64,000 nt of DNA. Source: a virus. This document shows, one piece after another, positions 40,877 to 51,200 of this stretch (position 1 is the stretch's first letter; each line of letters begins with the position of its first letter). The notes below the pieces were generated by a model, which ran no database searches, was not told where the DNA came from, and saw nothing but the letters and a program-made list of their open reading frames with translations. The translations under genes were made by a program, and so were the position numbers. The stretch spans positions 1 through 64,000 of IMG/VR virus record IMGVR_UViG_3300030329_001630, one strand, 5' to 3'.

Positions 40877-40885
40877 TGATAGTGG
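40877..40885 (-). promoter_or_regulatory. CCACTATCA promoter-like motif
   Basis: TTTCCACTATCACC on the minus strand, in the 85-nt gap before the 29-aa peptide. The CACTAT core is that of T7-type promoters. Two other gaps (39396, 40233) have it with CCACTATCA exact. Confidence 0.45.
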
Positions 40886-40938
40886 AAAGACAAAACAAGC
40901 CGTCATCCCCGGTAGGGGATGGGCTTGTGCGTGTGCGA

Positions 40939-41364
40939 TTAACGGGTAGGTACTGCGCGATCACCCGCGTACGAATCGGTGCTGAAACGACCGTGGCTGG
41001 TGACTGAGGCGAGATCGGAGAACGCCTTCTTAAGCTCCAAGTTGATCTTATCGATGTTAGCACCGGCTTCTTCGATTCTCTCGGTAAAGACCTGAAACAT
41101 CTTGTCGTACTGATAGTCTTCCTTCGTCCACTTCATGTATTCATTGCCTTCCCTCTCGGCAGTGTCAGTGTCGCCCGCATCAAGAGCCGCGTACATCGCG
41201 CGGCCGTGAGTCTTAAGGCCCTCTGAGATCGCGGGCTTGGAGGTCGTGTGAGTCTTACGCTGTTCCACGAACACATCAAAAGCGGCCTCGCACTCAGCCT
41301 TGCGGGACTGAAGAGAAACGATGAGTTCGAGAACAGCACGGAGAGTGAGGGTAACATTAGACAT
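40939..41364 (-). CDS. Helical hypothetical protein (141 aa)
   Basis: A 141-residue largely helical protein (MSNVTLTLRAVLELIVSLQS; ERIEEAGANIDKINLELKKAF). AAAGGA lies 9 nt before ATG 41364. GC-rich. Function unknown. Confidence 0.65.
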   Translation of the reverse strand: MSNVTLTLRAVLELIVSLQSRKAECEAAFDVFVEQRKTHTTSKPAISEGLKTHGRAMYAALDAGDTDTAEREGNEYMKWTKEDYQYDKMFQVFTERIEEAGANIDKINLELKKAFSDLASVTSHGRFSTDSYAGDRAVPTR

Positions 41365-41399
41365 GGTGTGATCCTTTCAGATCGGGGGGTACGGGGGGA

Positions 41400-41419
41400 A
41401 AGAGGATACGTTTCCTCTT
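41400..41419 (-). promoter_or_regulatory. Stem-loop between genes
   Basis: A perfect 7-bp stem AAGAGGA / TCCTCTT with a 6-nt loop, in the 83-nt gap between the 164-residue and 141-residue genes. No T run; may be an RNA processing site or barrier. Confidence 0.4.
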
Positions 41420-41447
41420 ATCTCCCCCTCTGTAAATTTCCGACCCC

Positions 41448-41942
41448 CTAATCGATTTTCCACCCACCTAACACAAGGGAAAGGTCGGTTCCACCGACTG
41501 TATTATCACCATCAAGATCCCAAACAGAGTTTTCCTTACCCCAGTCATTCAAGAGATCACTTAAGTCATCAGCAGTAAACTCTGTTTTAATAATATAAAA
41601 TATAAAATACCGGGGGCACTGCGTAGGGTTATCCTGCAAGTCAGTGCGGTTCCGCTCCCAGCTAACGAAGAGATGATCGTCAAAGATCTGTACTTCATCA
41701 AACGAAAGCATGGGTTGGCCCGGATCTGAAGAGATCCAAGGACCGGCCAAGCGGCCCGGTACAAGATCAAAAGTGTAGTTTATACAAGCAGTTGTATTCT
41801 CGTCCCAATGCAATCGGGCCTCACCCTTGTACACAGTACGTGGACCTTCTTCGTAAACTTCATAATATATTTCTGAATTATCATCCCAAGAATACTCAGA
41901 AAAGAACAACGGGAGCGTAGCCAGAACAAGGTACTTAATCAC
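41448..41942 (-). CDS. Secreted protein with dockerin-like C-terminus
   Basis: A 164-residue protein. GTG 41942 has AGGAG 6 nt upstream; the longer frame to 41966 uses TTG without a site. The N-terminus (IKYLVLATLPLFFSEYS) resembles a short signal sequence. The C-terminal 35 residues, LSDLLNDWGKENSVWDLDGD, then TVGGTDLSLVLGGW, follow the calcium-binding dockerin/EF-hand pattern D-x-D-G-D-x-x-V-x-x-x-D-L-x-x-x-L-x-x-W that is very abundant in secreted planctomycete proteins. It may be exported and attach to the host surface or lie in the lysis set with the holin-like protein. Confidence 0.65.
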   Translation of the reverse strand: MIKYLVLATLPLFFSEYSWDDNSEIYYEVYEEGPRTVYKGEARLHWDENTTACINYTFDLVPGRLAGPWISSDPGQPMLSFDEVQIFDDHLFVSWERNRTDLQDNPTQCPRYFIFYIIKTEFTADDLSDLLNDWGKENSVWDLDGDNTVGGTDLSLVLGGWKID

Positions 41943-41978
41943 GATAGACTCCTGACAGCGGTCCAAGCCGCAGTAAAA

Positions 41979-42185
41979 TTACATTTTAATATTTTTAACA
42001 ATAGAGTATTGTTTATCATCGAGTTTCTGAAGGCGGGATGTACAATCCCTGATACGCCTGTCGTGTGCTTCAATCTGTTTTTCATGGAGGCTCACCTTAG
42101 AGGTTAACCTCCAGATCAGCCCGAAGATGCCCAGTAGAGCGGGTCCAGCGATGCTGATTGCAATAGTAATAATGATCTCTTCCAT
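41979..42185 (-). CDS. Holin-like / XhlA-like membrane protein (68 aa)
   Basis: A 68-residue protein with an N-terminal membrane span (IIITIAISIAGPALLGIFGL) and a cytoplasmic coiled coil (SLHEKQIEAHDRRIRDCTSR). This layout is that of XhlA-type or small holin-associated phage proteins. GGGGGG lies before ATG 42185, 19 nt after the T7-like promoter. Confidence 0.6.
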   Translation of the reverse strand: MEEIIITIAISIAGPALLGIFGLIWRLTSKVSLHEKQIEAHDRRIRDCTSRLQKLDDKQYSIVKNIKM

Positions 42186-42203
42186 AGTAATCCCCCCGGT
42201 TAT

Positions 42204-42221
42204 CTATAGTGATCCCTAATA
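42204..42221 (-). promoter_or_regulatory. T7-like promoter
   Basis: On the minus strand TATTAGGGATCACTATAG, matching the T7 promoter TAATACGACTCACTATAG at 14 of 18 positions, including the whole TCACTATAG end. It lies 19 nt before ATG 42185. Confidence 0.7.
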
Positions 42222-42241
42222 ATAAAATAACTAATAATATA

Positions 42242-42255
42242 TGTAGTGAGTAACC
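42242..42255 (-). promoter_or_regulatory. Second T7-like promoter element
   Basis: GGTTACTCACTACA on the minus strand contains ACTCACTA of the T7 promoter; it is 38 nt upstream of the first. A 5-bp inverted repeat GTAAC/GTTAC overlaps it. Confidence 0.45.
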
Positions 42256-42264
42256 TTTAGTTAC

Positions 42265-42279
42265 AATACACTGGGTTTT
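42265..42279 (-). promoter_or_regulatory. AAAACCCA-N3-TATT motif, copy C
   Basis: AAAACCCAGTGTATT on the minus strand, just after the giant gene. Third copy of the motif seen at 26986-27000 and 35976-35990. Confidence 0.4.
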
Positions 42280-42283
42280 TAAT

Positions 42284-45200
42284 TTACTCCGTTTGTTTCT
42301 GGATTATATTAAGAACATCTAAAGTCTGCCTTAAGGCTTCTCTAGATGCTGTCCCTTGCTTAATGACCCCTATAGCATCTACGATGTCTTGAGGCTGTTC
42401 CGTCTTTATGTCGGGCTGTACTGCCTGTGTCTTAGGAATAAGAGGACTAATACCCGTACCAGTATTTTTGGTGGGATCAGAGACAGGAACAGGGGTTCTA
42501 CCTGAGGGATCCATGATACCAATGGGGTGCTCCCATGCTGATAATGCATCGATCTGTCTAAACCCTGCCTGAAGAAGCCATCCCCAAGGGATAGGCATCC
42601 TATGCATCGAGTTGGCAGCACCTTCAGTAATGTTACCTTCAGACATGTCCTTGATTCCTCCCATGATTCGGGGGATAGTCTGAAGAAGACCATTGATCTG
42701 CATGATACCAGCCGAGTTAAACGGAGTAGTATTCACAGCCCTATCTCCTCGTAACATCTGTAAGAAGAACGCAGCAGCCATCTGGTTGGCTCCCAAGAAG
42801 GGAACTGCCATAAGAGCTTCCTGAATTTCTGTCCAAGGATCTTTCTTGATTTCAGCAATCATGTCATCAATATTTTTATGGGTCTGCAATTGAACTAACT
42901 TATAGTATAACCATCCGGTTAAGGTATGAGCCAGAACCGTATTTGCCAGAACAAGAGGGCCAGCTAAACCTGCTCTTCTGATTCCGTGGAAAGTAGAAGA
43001 GGAATAGGTAATAAGCCTAGACAAGAGGGTAGCTAAAATACCACCAGATTTAGTACCCACTGGGGCATTAGAGAGTACGGGCTGTTTAGCGTACTTGACA
43101 GCAGCATTAAATGCTAGTTCTCTTACGGCGTTTACTGTTTGGAACTGCTTTGCCCTAATAACAGCCGGGTTAATTTCCTTCCCGTCTGCGTCAAGAACTT
43201 TTTCGGGCAAACCGAACGTAATGTTCTTTCTGAGTTCATCGAAGGGAATCCCAGTCTTTCGGATAACGTCATAGTTATCAACAAAAAGCTTTTCAAAGAA
43301 TGGGAACAGTTCTTCGCTGAATAAACCAACCTTAATCATCTCCATAACATCCATAGACGTAAGAGCATCTACTTTCATCTTTTTAAGCTCTTGTCTGACA
43401 ATACGGGGAGAAAGATTTACAAAGTCGCCCCCAGAAGCCTCGATAAGCCTGCTTCTGATTTCAGACATACTAGCTTTAATTCTTCTGGTAGGAACTATTC
43501 CTGTTGGGGACTCAGCTTGAATAAAGGTATCTGCGATTCTGTTTACGAACTGCCTTACGCCAATACTTCTAGCTGATGCTGTTTGTTTATCCATACCGAA
43601 AGCTAAAACCCTATACAATTCCTTAATCTTTACGTTGGCTTTAACAGATTCATCAGGTGAAATATCCATCCCAGACCTTTGGATCAAAGTAGCAGCATGG
43701 TGTAAAGCATTCATCGTAAGGAAACCCAAGCCTTCTAAGGTTTGATCCACATCTTTCCTGCTCTTAACTAAAGTAAACGCATCGACCATATCACTCTGGA
43801 ATCCAGTAAGATTATGTTTAAGTGCTGACACCATACTGTGAGGAGTTTCTTCAATAGCAGTAGCAATAGCCAAGCGTGGTGCAATACTAAGAGCAGTACC
43901 AAACTCAGACGCTAAGTTAATGACATGTAAGAACGTATTATCCGTGGGTTTATCGTCTGTTTTAAAAGTACCGATAGAGTAATCATACATTCTTTCCATG
44001 TGCTTTAAGGCACTTGAGAATTTATGGCGTTCGTCTTGTGTGAGAGTACGCATAACAGAATTAGGATCTACTTCAAAGTTCTTATCGTGTACTAAGAACT
44101 TAATAATTTCTTTTCCGGTAGTTCCAGTTTGAGCGATATCCTGATACATCTTAATAACATCTCTCATACCGAGACCTTTAACCCCAAAGGCGGGGCCGAA
44201 CGTTGACTTATCATAAGCCTGCGCTGCAACGCCTCTTCTGATTGATGAAATAAACTGAAGAGGGTCTGTTTCAATAAACATACCAAGTTGGCGGTTTCTA
44301 AGGAAATCTCTAGGCGTTAAGAAGTTATCTCCTATAAAGGAATAACTAGAGGAACCAACTTTAACCATATATTTCCATGCCAGATACTCTGCTGGGGTAA
44401 ACTTAGATAAGTTAGCTCCGGCCTTTAACTGAGAGTCTCCATATCTTGTGTTTACTTGCTGAATAAGATCAGTTAATACATTATTCTGATTAACTTCTTG
44501 ATCTCCAAAAAGTTCGCCTCTACTTAAAAGATTTCTATATTTAGTTTGAATCTCTTCGGGAAGATCCTTAAATAAGACATTTCCTCTATCTACTTCAGAT
44601 AAGAATTTACCTAATTTGCCATTACCTTTGGCTTGGATAAGCCCTGCTAATACGTTATCTAAGTCATTGATATCAATACCCTCTCCTCTTCGGGACGGTC
44701 TAATAAGGTTATCAGCTAAAGCTATCTGTAAAAGATCGGAATCTACGTATGAATTAGGAGTAGGATCAAGTTTTTCACGAATGATATCAACTAATGTGTT
44801 TCTGAGTTGCTCTCTTAATATACCCGAATCAGGGGAACTTTCTAAATCTGCGTCATCAAAAACGGCTTTTCTAAACTTAATGGGATAAGCACCTTTTTCT
44901 AAAAGTTCGTCGCCCATTCGAGGAGAAACCATTCCGCTATCTACCATCTTGCGTACCACGGTTGACCAGAGACCTGTCTTAGGATCAGCCCACATTTCCA
45001 CAATAGGTACAACAAGATTGGCGTACTCATCAAAGTCTTTACCATTGTTTTGTTCGATTAGCTGTTTACCGATAGGTACTTCCTCATATTCTAACGCCCT
45101 TACTCTTTCTTTAAGCCGTGCTGTGATCCCCTCTTTATTGGTATAGTTTAAAGTTAAATCTTGGAAAACAGACTCAAAGAACTCCCAAGGTAAGAACGTA

Positions 45201-48200
45201 CCACTACGCTGGCCGCCGGTTGGGCCGACCGTAATGTTTGCTCTTTTCATGTTAATAAGGGCGTGCTGCAACGAATCAAAATCTCCGGCTAAAGCCGTAC
45301 CTAACGCATGGATAGTAGGCATGTTTGTAGTAAACGCACCACTTGTAAAATAACTTGTTGCGTCAGCAGCAGAAATTAAAGCGGTGGTTAAAACCGTTTG
45401 CGGCACTGATGCATCCGTCTGATAAGCAAAGTTTCTAGCACCGAACGGAGAAGCCAGCGTATCTGTTATTCTAGCAACTTCGTTAGGACTAATAAGTCCC
45501 AAAGCCATGCGCGAAATAAACGTAGAAGCCGGAGTTTCAATTCTATTACCTAACCCTGCTGGAATCAGCTTTTCTTCTGCTGCTCGGAGGATAACTGCTC
45601 TTTCCATATCTGCATCATTTTCGGTCAGTCTCTTAATTGTTTCTAAATCTACCATACCGGTTTCAGCATCTCTAGCCTCTTCAGCAATTTCCCGAGCTTT
45701 CGTATCGTATTCAGCAGCATTTCTTCTACTTGCCTGAGCAGCCGATGGGAATTCCATTCCTCTAGTAAGGTCATCCATAGTTAGAGGATCAACACCATCT
45801 GGAAGTTCTAAGGGATCGTGATCGGTGCCATACATTATGCGATTTTCTTCTTCCCTCTTCCTAATAATAGGAGTTCGGGTCGGTTGCATTCTACCAGAAA
45901 GAGTCTCAAGAGGAGCCGAGAATAATGCATCCGCATCTCCTAAGTTTAAAATCTCGGTTATTTCTCTTGCAGCACTAATAAACGTATAGCTATCTTCAAT
46001 TCCGTCTGCTAAGTCCTTACTGGCTTTGATGGTATCAAAAGCAGAAGGAATCTTTTTAATAGCTGAAATAGCAAACATCGCCCCAAACAACTCACTTGTA
46101 GCAACGTTTAAATCGTCCTTAGTAAGAAGCTCTTCTCCTAATTGTTTAAGTCTAGCGATGTATTTTGCATCTGTTGTGACTTCTTCACCGTGAATCTTTT
46201 GTTCGGCTGTTTTGACACTTTCCAGCTCTACGCGCCTAACTTCATTAATAAAAGCTCTTTTCTGCTCCGTATCAAGACGAGTACCTACGTGGTGCCCGAT
46301 TTCTTCAAGAATTACGGCAGCAGGCCCAAGCTCAACTTCCTCTCCGTAGAGACTACGTAATGCCGAATGAACGGACAGGACGTTGGTATTAGGATCGTAA
46401 TGACCTGCTGATTTTAAGTGAGGCGTTACGTTTAACTCGAAACCGCCTGAATCTCGGTGAGAAACAAACAATTTGAGTAGGCTTTCTTGAGATGTAGTAA
46501 AGAAGGCTAATTTAAGAATTATAGCGTCGTTGTTGTTTAGCGTTCCGTTAGCAACAAGCCCGTCCCAGTAGTTTCCTACAGTTTTATGTACTGCGCTTTG
46601 TTTTTCAAAAGCACTTGCTCGATGGTGAGCCGTGTTTACTTTTACTTCATTACCGTCTTTCATTGGAGAAGTAGGAGCAACTTGTTCTCTAATCCTTATT
46701 TCATCTACTGCTTGCATTGCACCTTCTGTTCTAGGTGAGTAGTAAATATTATTAACTTCTCTTGAAACTTCCCGTGCTACTCGCCATGACTCAGCAAAAA
46801 CAGCTATTCTAGAATTGTGGTTATAAACGTCAGTAATTTTAGCTCCTTCAAAAGCTGTACCAGCGAAGTCATTAAGATTCTGTGTTATTTGACCATCAGA
46901 ATTCCATTTTCTGTTTATAGCGAATATCATTTTGCTTAACTCGGCCCACTCTTCCTCAATCTCAGCCTTAAGCGGCATTCCGTTGGATCTATGGTTTGGG
47001 TTAAACAAGTAATCTTCTTGTTGTCTCAGATTAATGTAAGTTTCTTTCGGTGCTTTGTTGCCGTCCGTAAGGAAATAAGCTTTAATAGCAAGCCCCCACT
47101 TATAGGAACCGTCCTTGCTTAACGCTGTTTTATAGGATTTAATGTTGGTAATAATACCCTCGTCCCAACTCAACCCAGCTAAAAGCTCATCACCCAGAAG
47201 CTCAGTAGCCTGCTTCTTGTACTTCCACGTATCTTCTTTACTGTTAAGCTCTAAGAACCGAGCGGGTCGAGCCTTTCCGTTTACAATTGTCTTGTACCTG
47301 TTATCTGATACAAACTTTCTAGTTAAATTTCGTTTTTTCATGTTTGCAGCTAACTGCTCAAAGCCAATAGAAAGAGCGGCAGCATTTTCTCTGGCTTTGT
47401 TAATACTTAAACCAGCGTATTTAGTAAACGGATCGTATCCTCCCATGTTAGAAGAACGTTCAGCGTTCATAGGAAGGTCTCTCTTAAGTAAGGAAGCCAA
47501 CAGCATTCTGTCAACCACTCTACTATTTTGGGTAAAGTTCAATGCTTTAATCTTATCTTGCATAGTAAGTCTAACAATACCCTGACCTGTAACCTTGTGA
47601 GGATAGATTAAATTACCAAAAGCATCAACGAAAAATCTCTGATCTCTATCATACTTTATTTGATTTATCTTAGCATTCATCGCCTCTTCAAAAGTTTTAC
47701 CGGGATAATTCTTACTGATAAACTCATCAATGTCTCCCAACTGCTCTGATAAGTTAGCCATAACAGCTTCTTTGATTGCGGGTTTAGACATGTAAGCGAT
47801 TGCAGAGTGGTTATCTCCAAACTTAGTTACAACGTTTTCTTCGCCTTCCTTGAAGTAACGAAGAATGTCCTCTACGTCTGCCTTATTGAAAGCTTCAAGG
47901 ATGTGCTCATAATTCTCGTTCCTTTTCCTAAACTCTATTCCCTCGTCTAAGCCTTCTTGTCCTCTTACTTTAAGATCCCACCATTCTACGAATAAACTGA
48001 TGTGATTTGCTGTAATCTCATCCTCATCAATCACACCATCAAGCATCCTCTTAACAGCCTGATGCCACATTCCTACTTGGGCATAATTAGTAAAGAAAAG
48101 ACCAGACGAGTCTTTAGTTTGTACGCTGGCTGGGGCGTGATAGAGAGTAGAGGCTTCTTTTACTGTCACAGGGTTTAACGGAGAATCAAGAATAATTGTA

Positions 48201-51200
48201 CCCGGTACTTCAGCTTCTCCCATTAACCACGCGGCCATGTTTCCAGCATCAAGGTTTTTAAGAGCAGTGTTTTCCATTGCTTCACCAAATGTTTTACCAT
48301 GACCGATGGTTTTTAACCTATCGCCGGTAAAGCTAAGGGGAGACCAAATGCCATTCTTGGCATCGTCTGCCCACCCACCGTCAATAGTTAAAATCTCTGA
48401 GTATCTCAATTCTGCATCAGCCTGTACTTCTCGTATGTTCTCGATAATTGAGAGATACTCAAGATCCTCAAGGGCTTCTTTTTCTGCTTCTTCGGGTGAA
48501 TAATCCCGAGTAAGTAATCTTTCTTCTACTTCCCTTTTTCGTGTATTAGCCATAGACTGGAGCGATGCAATATCAGACAACATTTTGTTCTGTTCTCGTT
48601 CTGCATTTAAGTGACGATAAATCTGATATACTTCAAAGTATTCTCCGTTTCCTATGTGGTCATTCACGGCTTTTATATTAACCTGATTAGCCCAAGTCTC
48701 TAAAGAGGCTTTCAAAGATTTAGCCATAATCTCAGGACTGGGTGCTGACTTTAAGTCCCCAAACATTCTCTCTGCAAGAGGAATATCGGTTCCCTTGCCT
48801 TGGTAAAGAGGAATTGTAGTAAGATCTTCTGGGGGAACAGTCCTTAATTCTTTAGCGGTGAAAACAGGAGGTCGTTGAGTTTTATCTAATTCCTCGCTTC
48901 GATCCCTAAGAGTAATAAAATCAGAAACTTCTTGAGATCTGTTTATCTGTGACTTTCTTAAAGATGGAACAGGCGAATCTTTAAACGGTCTTAAAATAGT
49001 CTTGGGGAGGTGACCTAAAATATGAGGCATTCTTCCCGTTGACATTACAATATCCCCGATCTGTTCTTTCATGAAATTACCGATGTTGTCGGGTCTTTCT
49101 TCTCTAGCTGAATCAATGATTTCGCCCACAACACGAAGAAGTTTAGTAGCCCTTTTTAATTTGAACTCTTCGTCGTTTAACTTATTTTTAATATTTGTAT
49201 CTGTTGGATTCTCGGCAAGCTGTTGCTTAAGACCTCTTACCCTTACTGCTAAGTTTTTTACTTCTATGTCGTATTGATTAGCTAAAATCCTTGCTTGAGT
49301 TCTAAGATCATCCCCCAGTTTTGAGGTCTCTTCCCACGCAGAATACCATCTATCTGCTGTTAAGTCTTCAAACTCGTCTCCAAAACGTTTATTTAAGAGC
49401 GGGGTAATATCGTAAATTTCGCTAAGTTCTTTAATTACTTGGAGAATTGTCCTATCCCTTACTTGTTCGTCAGTAAGGTCACCTTTCGCAATTCGTCCCA
49501 CACCAATAGGAGCATCTGTACCTAAAGTACGGTGCCCTGTACTAGGAGTAGGATCAAGGGCACTGGTAGCAAAGATACGACCCTCAAAAGCTAGGTTAAG
49601 TCTTCTAAATACTTCGTCTCCCCCTGCTGCAAACTTAAACAAGGGCGACATAACGGCTTTTAATCTGTCTTTTAGAGTACCGTCTCCAATATCCCCAGTT
49701 ACAATAGTAAGGAACTTATCCAGTTCTGCTTCATCGAAACCATAACCAGTCCTGCTATAGCTATCCAAGGAATTAAGAACAGCGTTGTCATCCATGTATT
49801 TAATAAAAAGCTCGTCAATTTGTCTTTGTTTTTCGGTTGCGTTTAAGCTTTTATTATTTACGATTTTCGTAACTTGTGTTTGAATACCGTTTACTTCCTT
49901 TTCCAGCAATTTAGCAGCTTGGTTTCTCTTGCCTGAGTCTAAGGCATGTAATTTATTCATTACAACAGTAATCATTTCATCTTCTGGATCAACTGATTTC
50001 CCTAAAATTAAACCGCCACGATTAATCTCTGCTAAATCTTCAAACTTCATTAAGGATTCTGCTGCCGGTACATCTCTTTGAGCTTTAGCAAAATTATTAA
50101 GAATGTTACCTAATTCTTTGTTACTTATTCCGCTGGTAGGACCGTATACGTTGTCTTTAATCCAACCCAAAGATGCGTGAGAACTGCGATCAGCTAAAAG
50201 ATGGCCCCATAATTCGGAAACACCACCGATATGCTCTCGCCAGTCTGCGCCTAAAGCTCCTTGTACAATACCTTGGTACTGTTCTTCTACTAATACATCT
50301 TTAAGCTTTGCAATCAGAGAGTCACGACCAGCCCCGTAAGAGTCTGTCATAACCGCAGATTTAAACATAGCCTTAGCTTCACCTTCGTCATCAAACGCTG
50401 TTACAAGTTTACCGAGATTGTCCCAAGCTTCTTTATTTACACCCGCTGGAGGCGTACCCTCAAGATTACGCATAACGCCCTTTGTAACTTCGTTATAAAC
50501 AGTGGTTTGTTCCCTCGCCCACCAGTCCTGTAAGTCTTTTCTGAGTTGAATTCCTTCTTCGCCTAAACTATCAGCAATTTCCCCAAAAAGTTTATTAATG
50601 CTTTCTGGATTTGCTCTACTGCCCATAACTAAAGAAAGCATAATGTTTGCACCGGATGCGTCTGCATCCACCTGCATATCATCAGGGAAAAACATTTTTG
50701 TTACAATGTCTTTATCGTCATCGGACAGGTCATTAAAGTGTTTTGCCATCCACCCAACAAACTCTGCTTCAGTTTTAGGTAAAGTAGTTTTGTACTTCTC
50801 TTTAATCGGCCTAAGCTTATTTTTTAAAAGTTTATTAAAGTTTGCGCGTCCAAGTTCTACAAGGTTATCGTAACCGAACTCTACTTTATACATGATGTTT
50901 AACGCATCTCCTAAAGAGCCAGTCATTGAGGCTAACGTTGAGAATCCAAGGCCAATACCACGGAAAGGGTAAACAATGTTTGGCCGTTCTGTGGTTCCGG
51001 CGTTTAAATCATACGCAAAGTCCCAATGCGGTGTTCCCGCTGCATCGTCCACTCTTCCTAACTGAGTTCTAAACATAGTTGATACAGAGTCGTGAACCGT
51101 TAACATAAGGGCCGGGGTGATATTCCTCATCCTCACTTGATTACGTAAAATAAGATCATCAATCGATGTCCTCATTGTATCGTCCGGTCCTTTAACCGAC

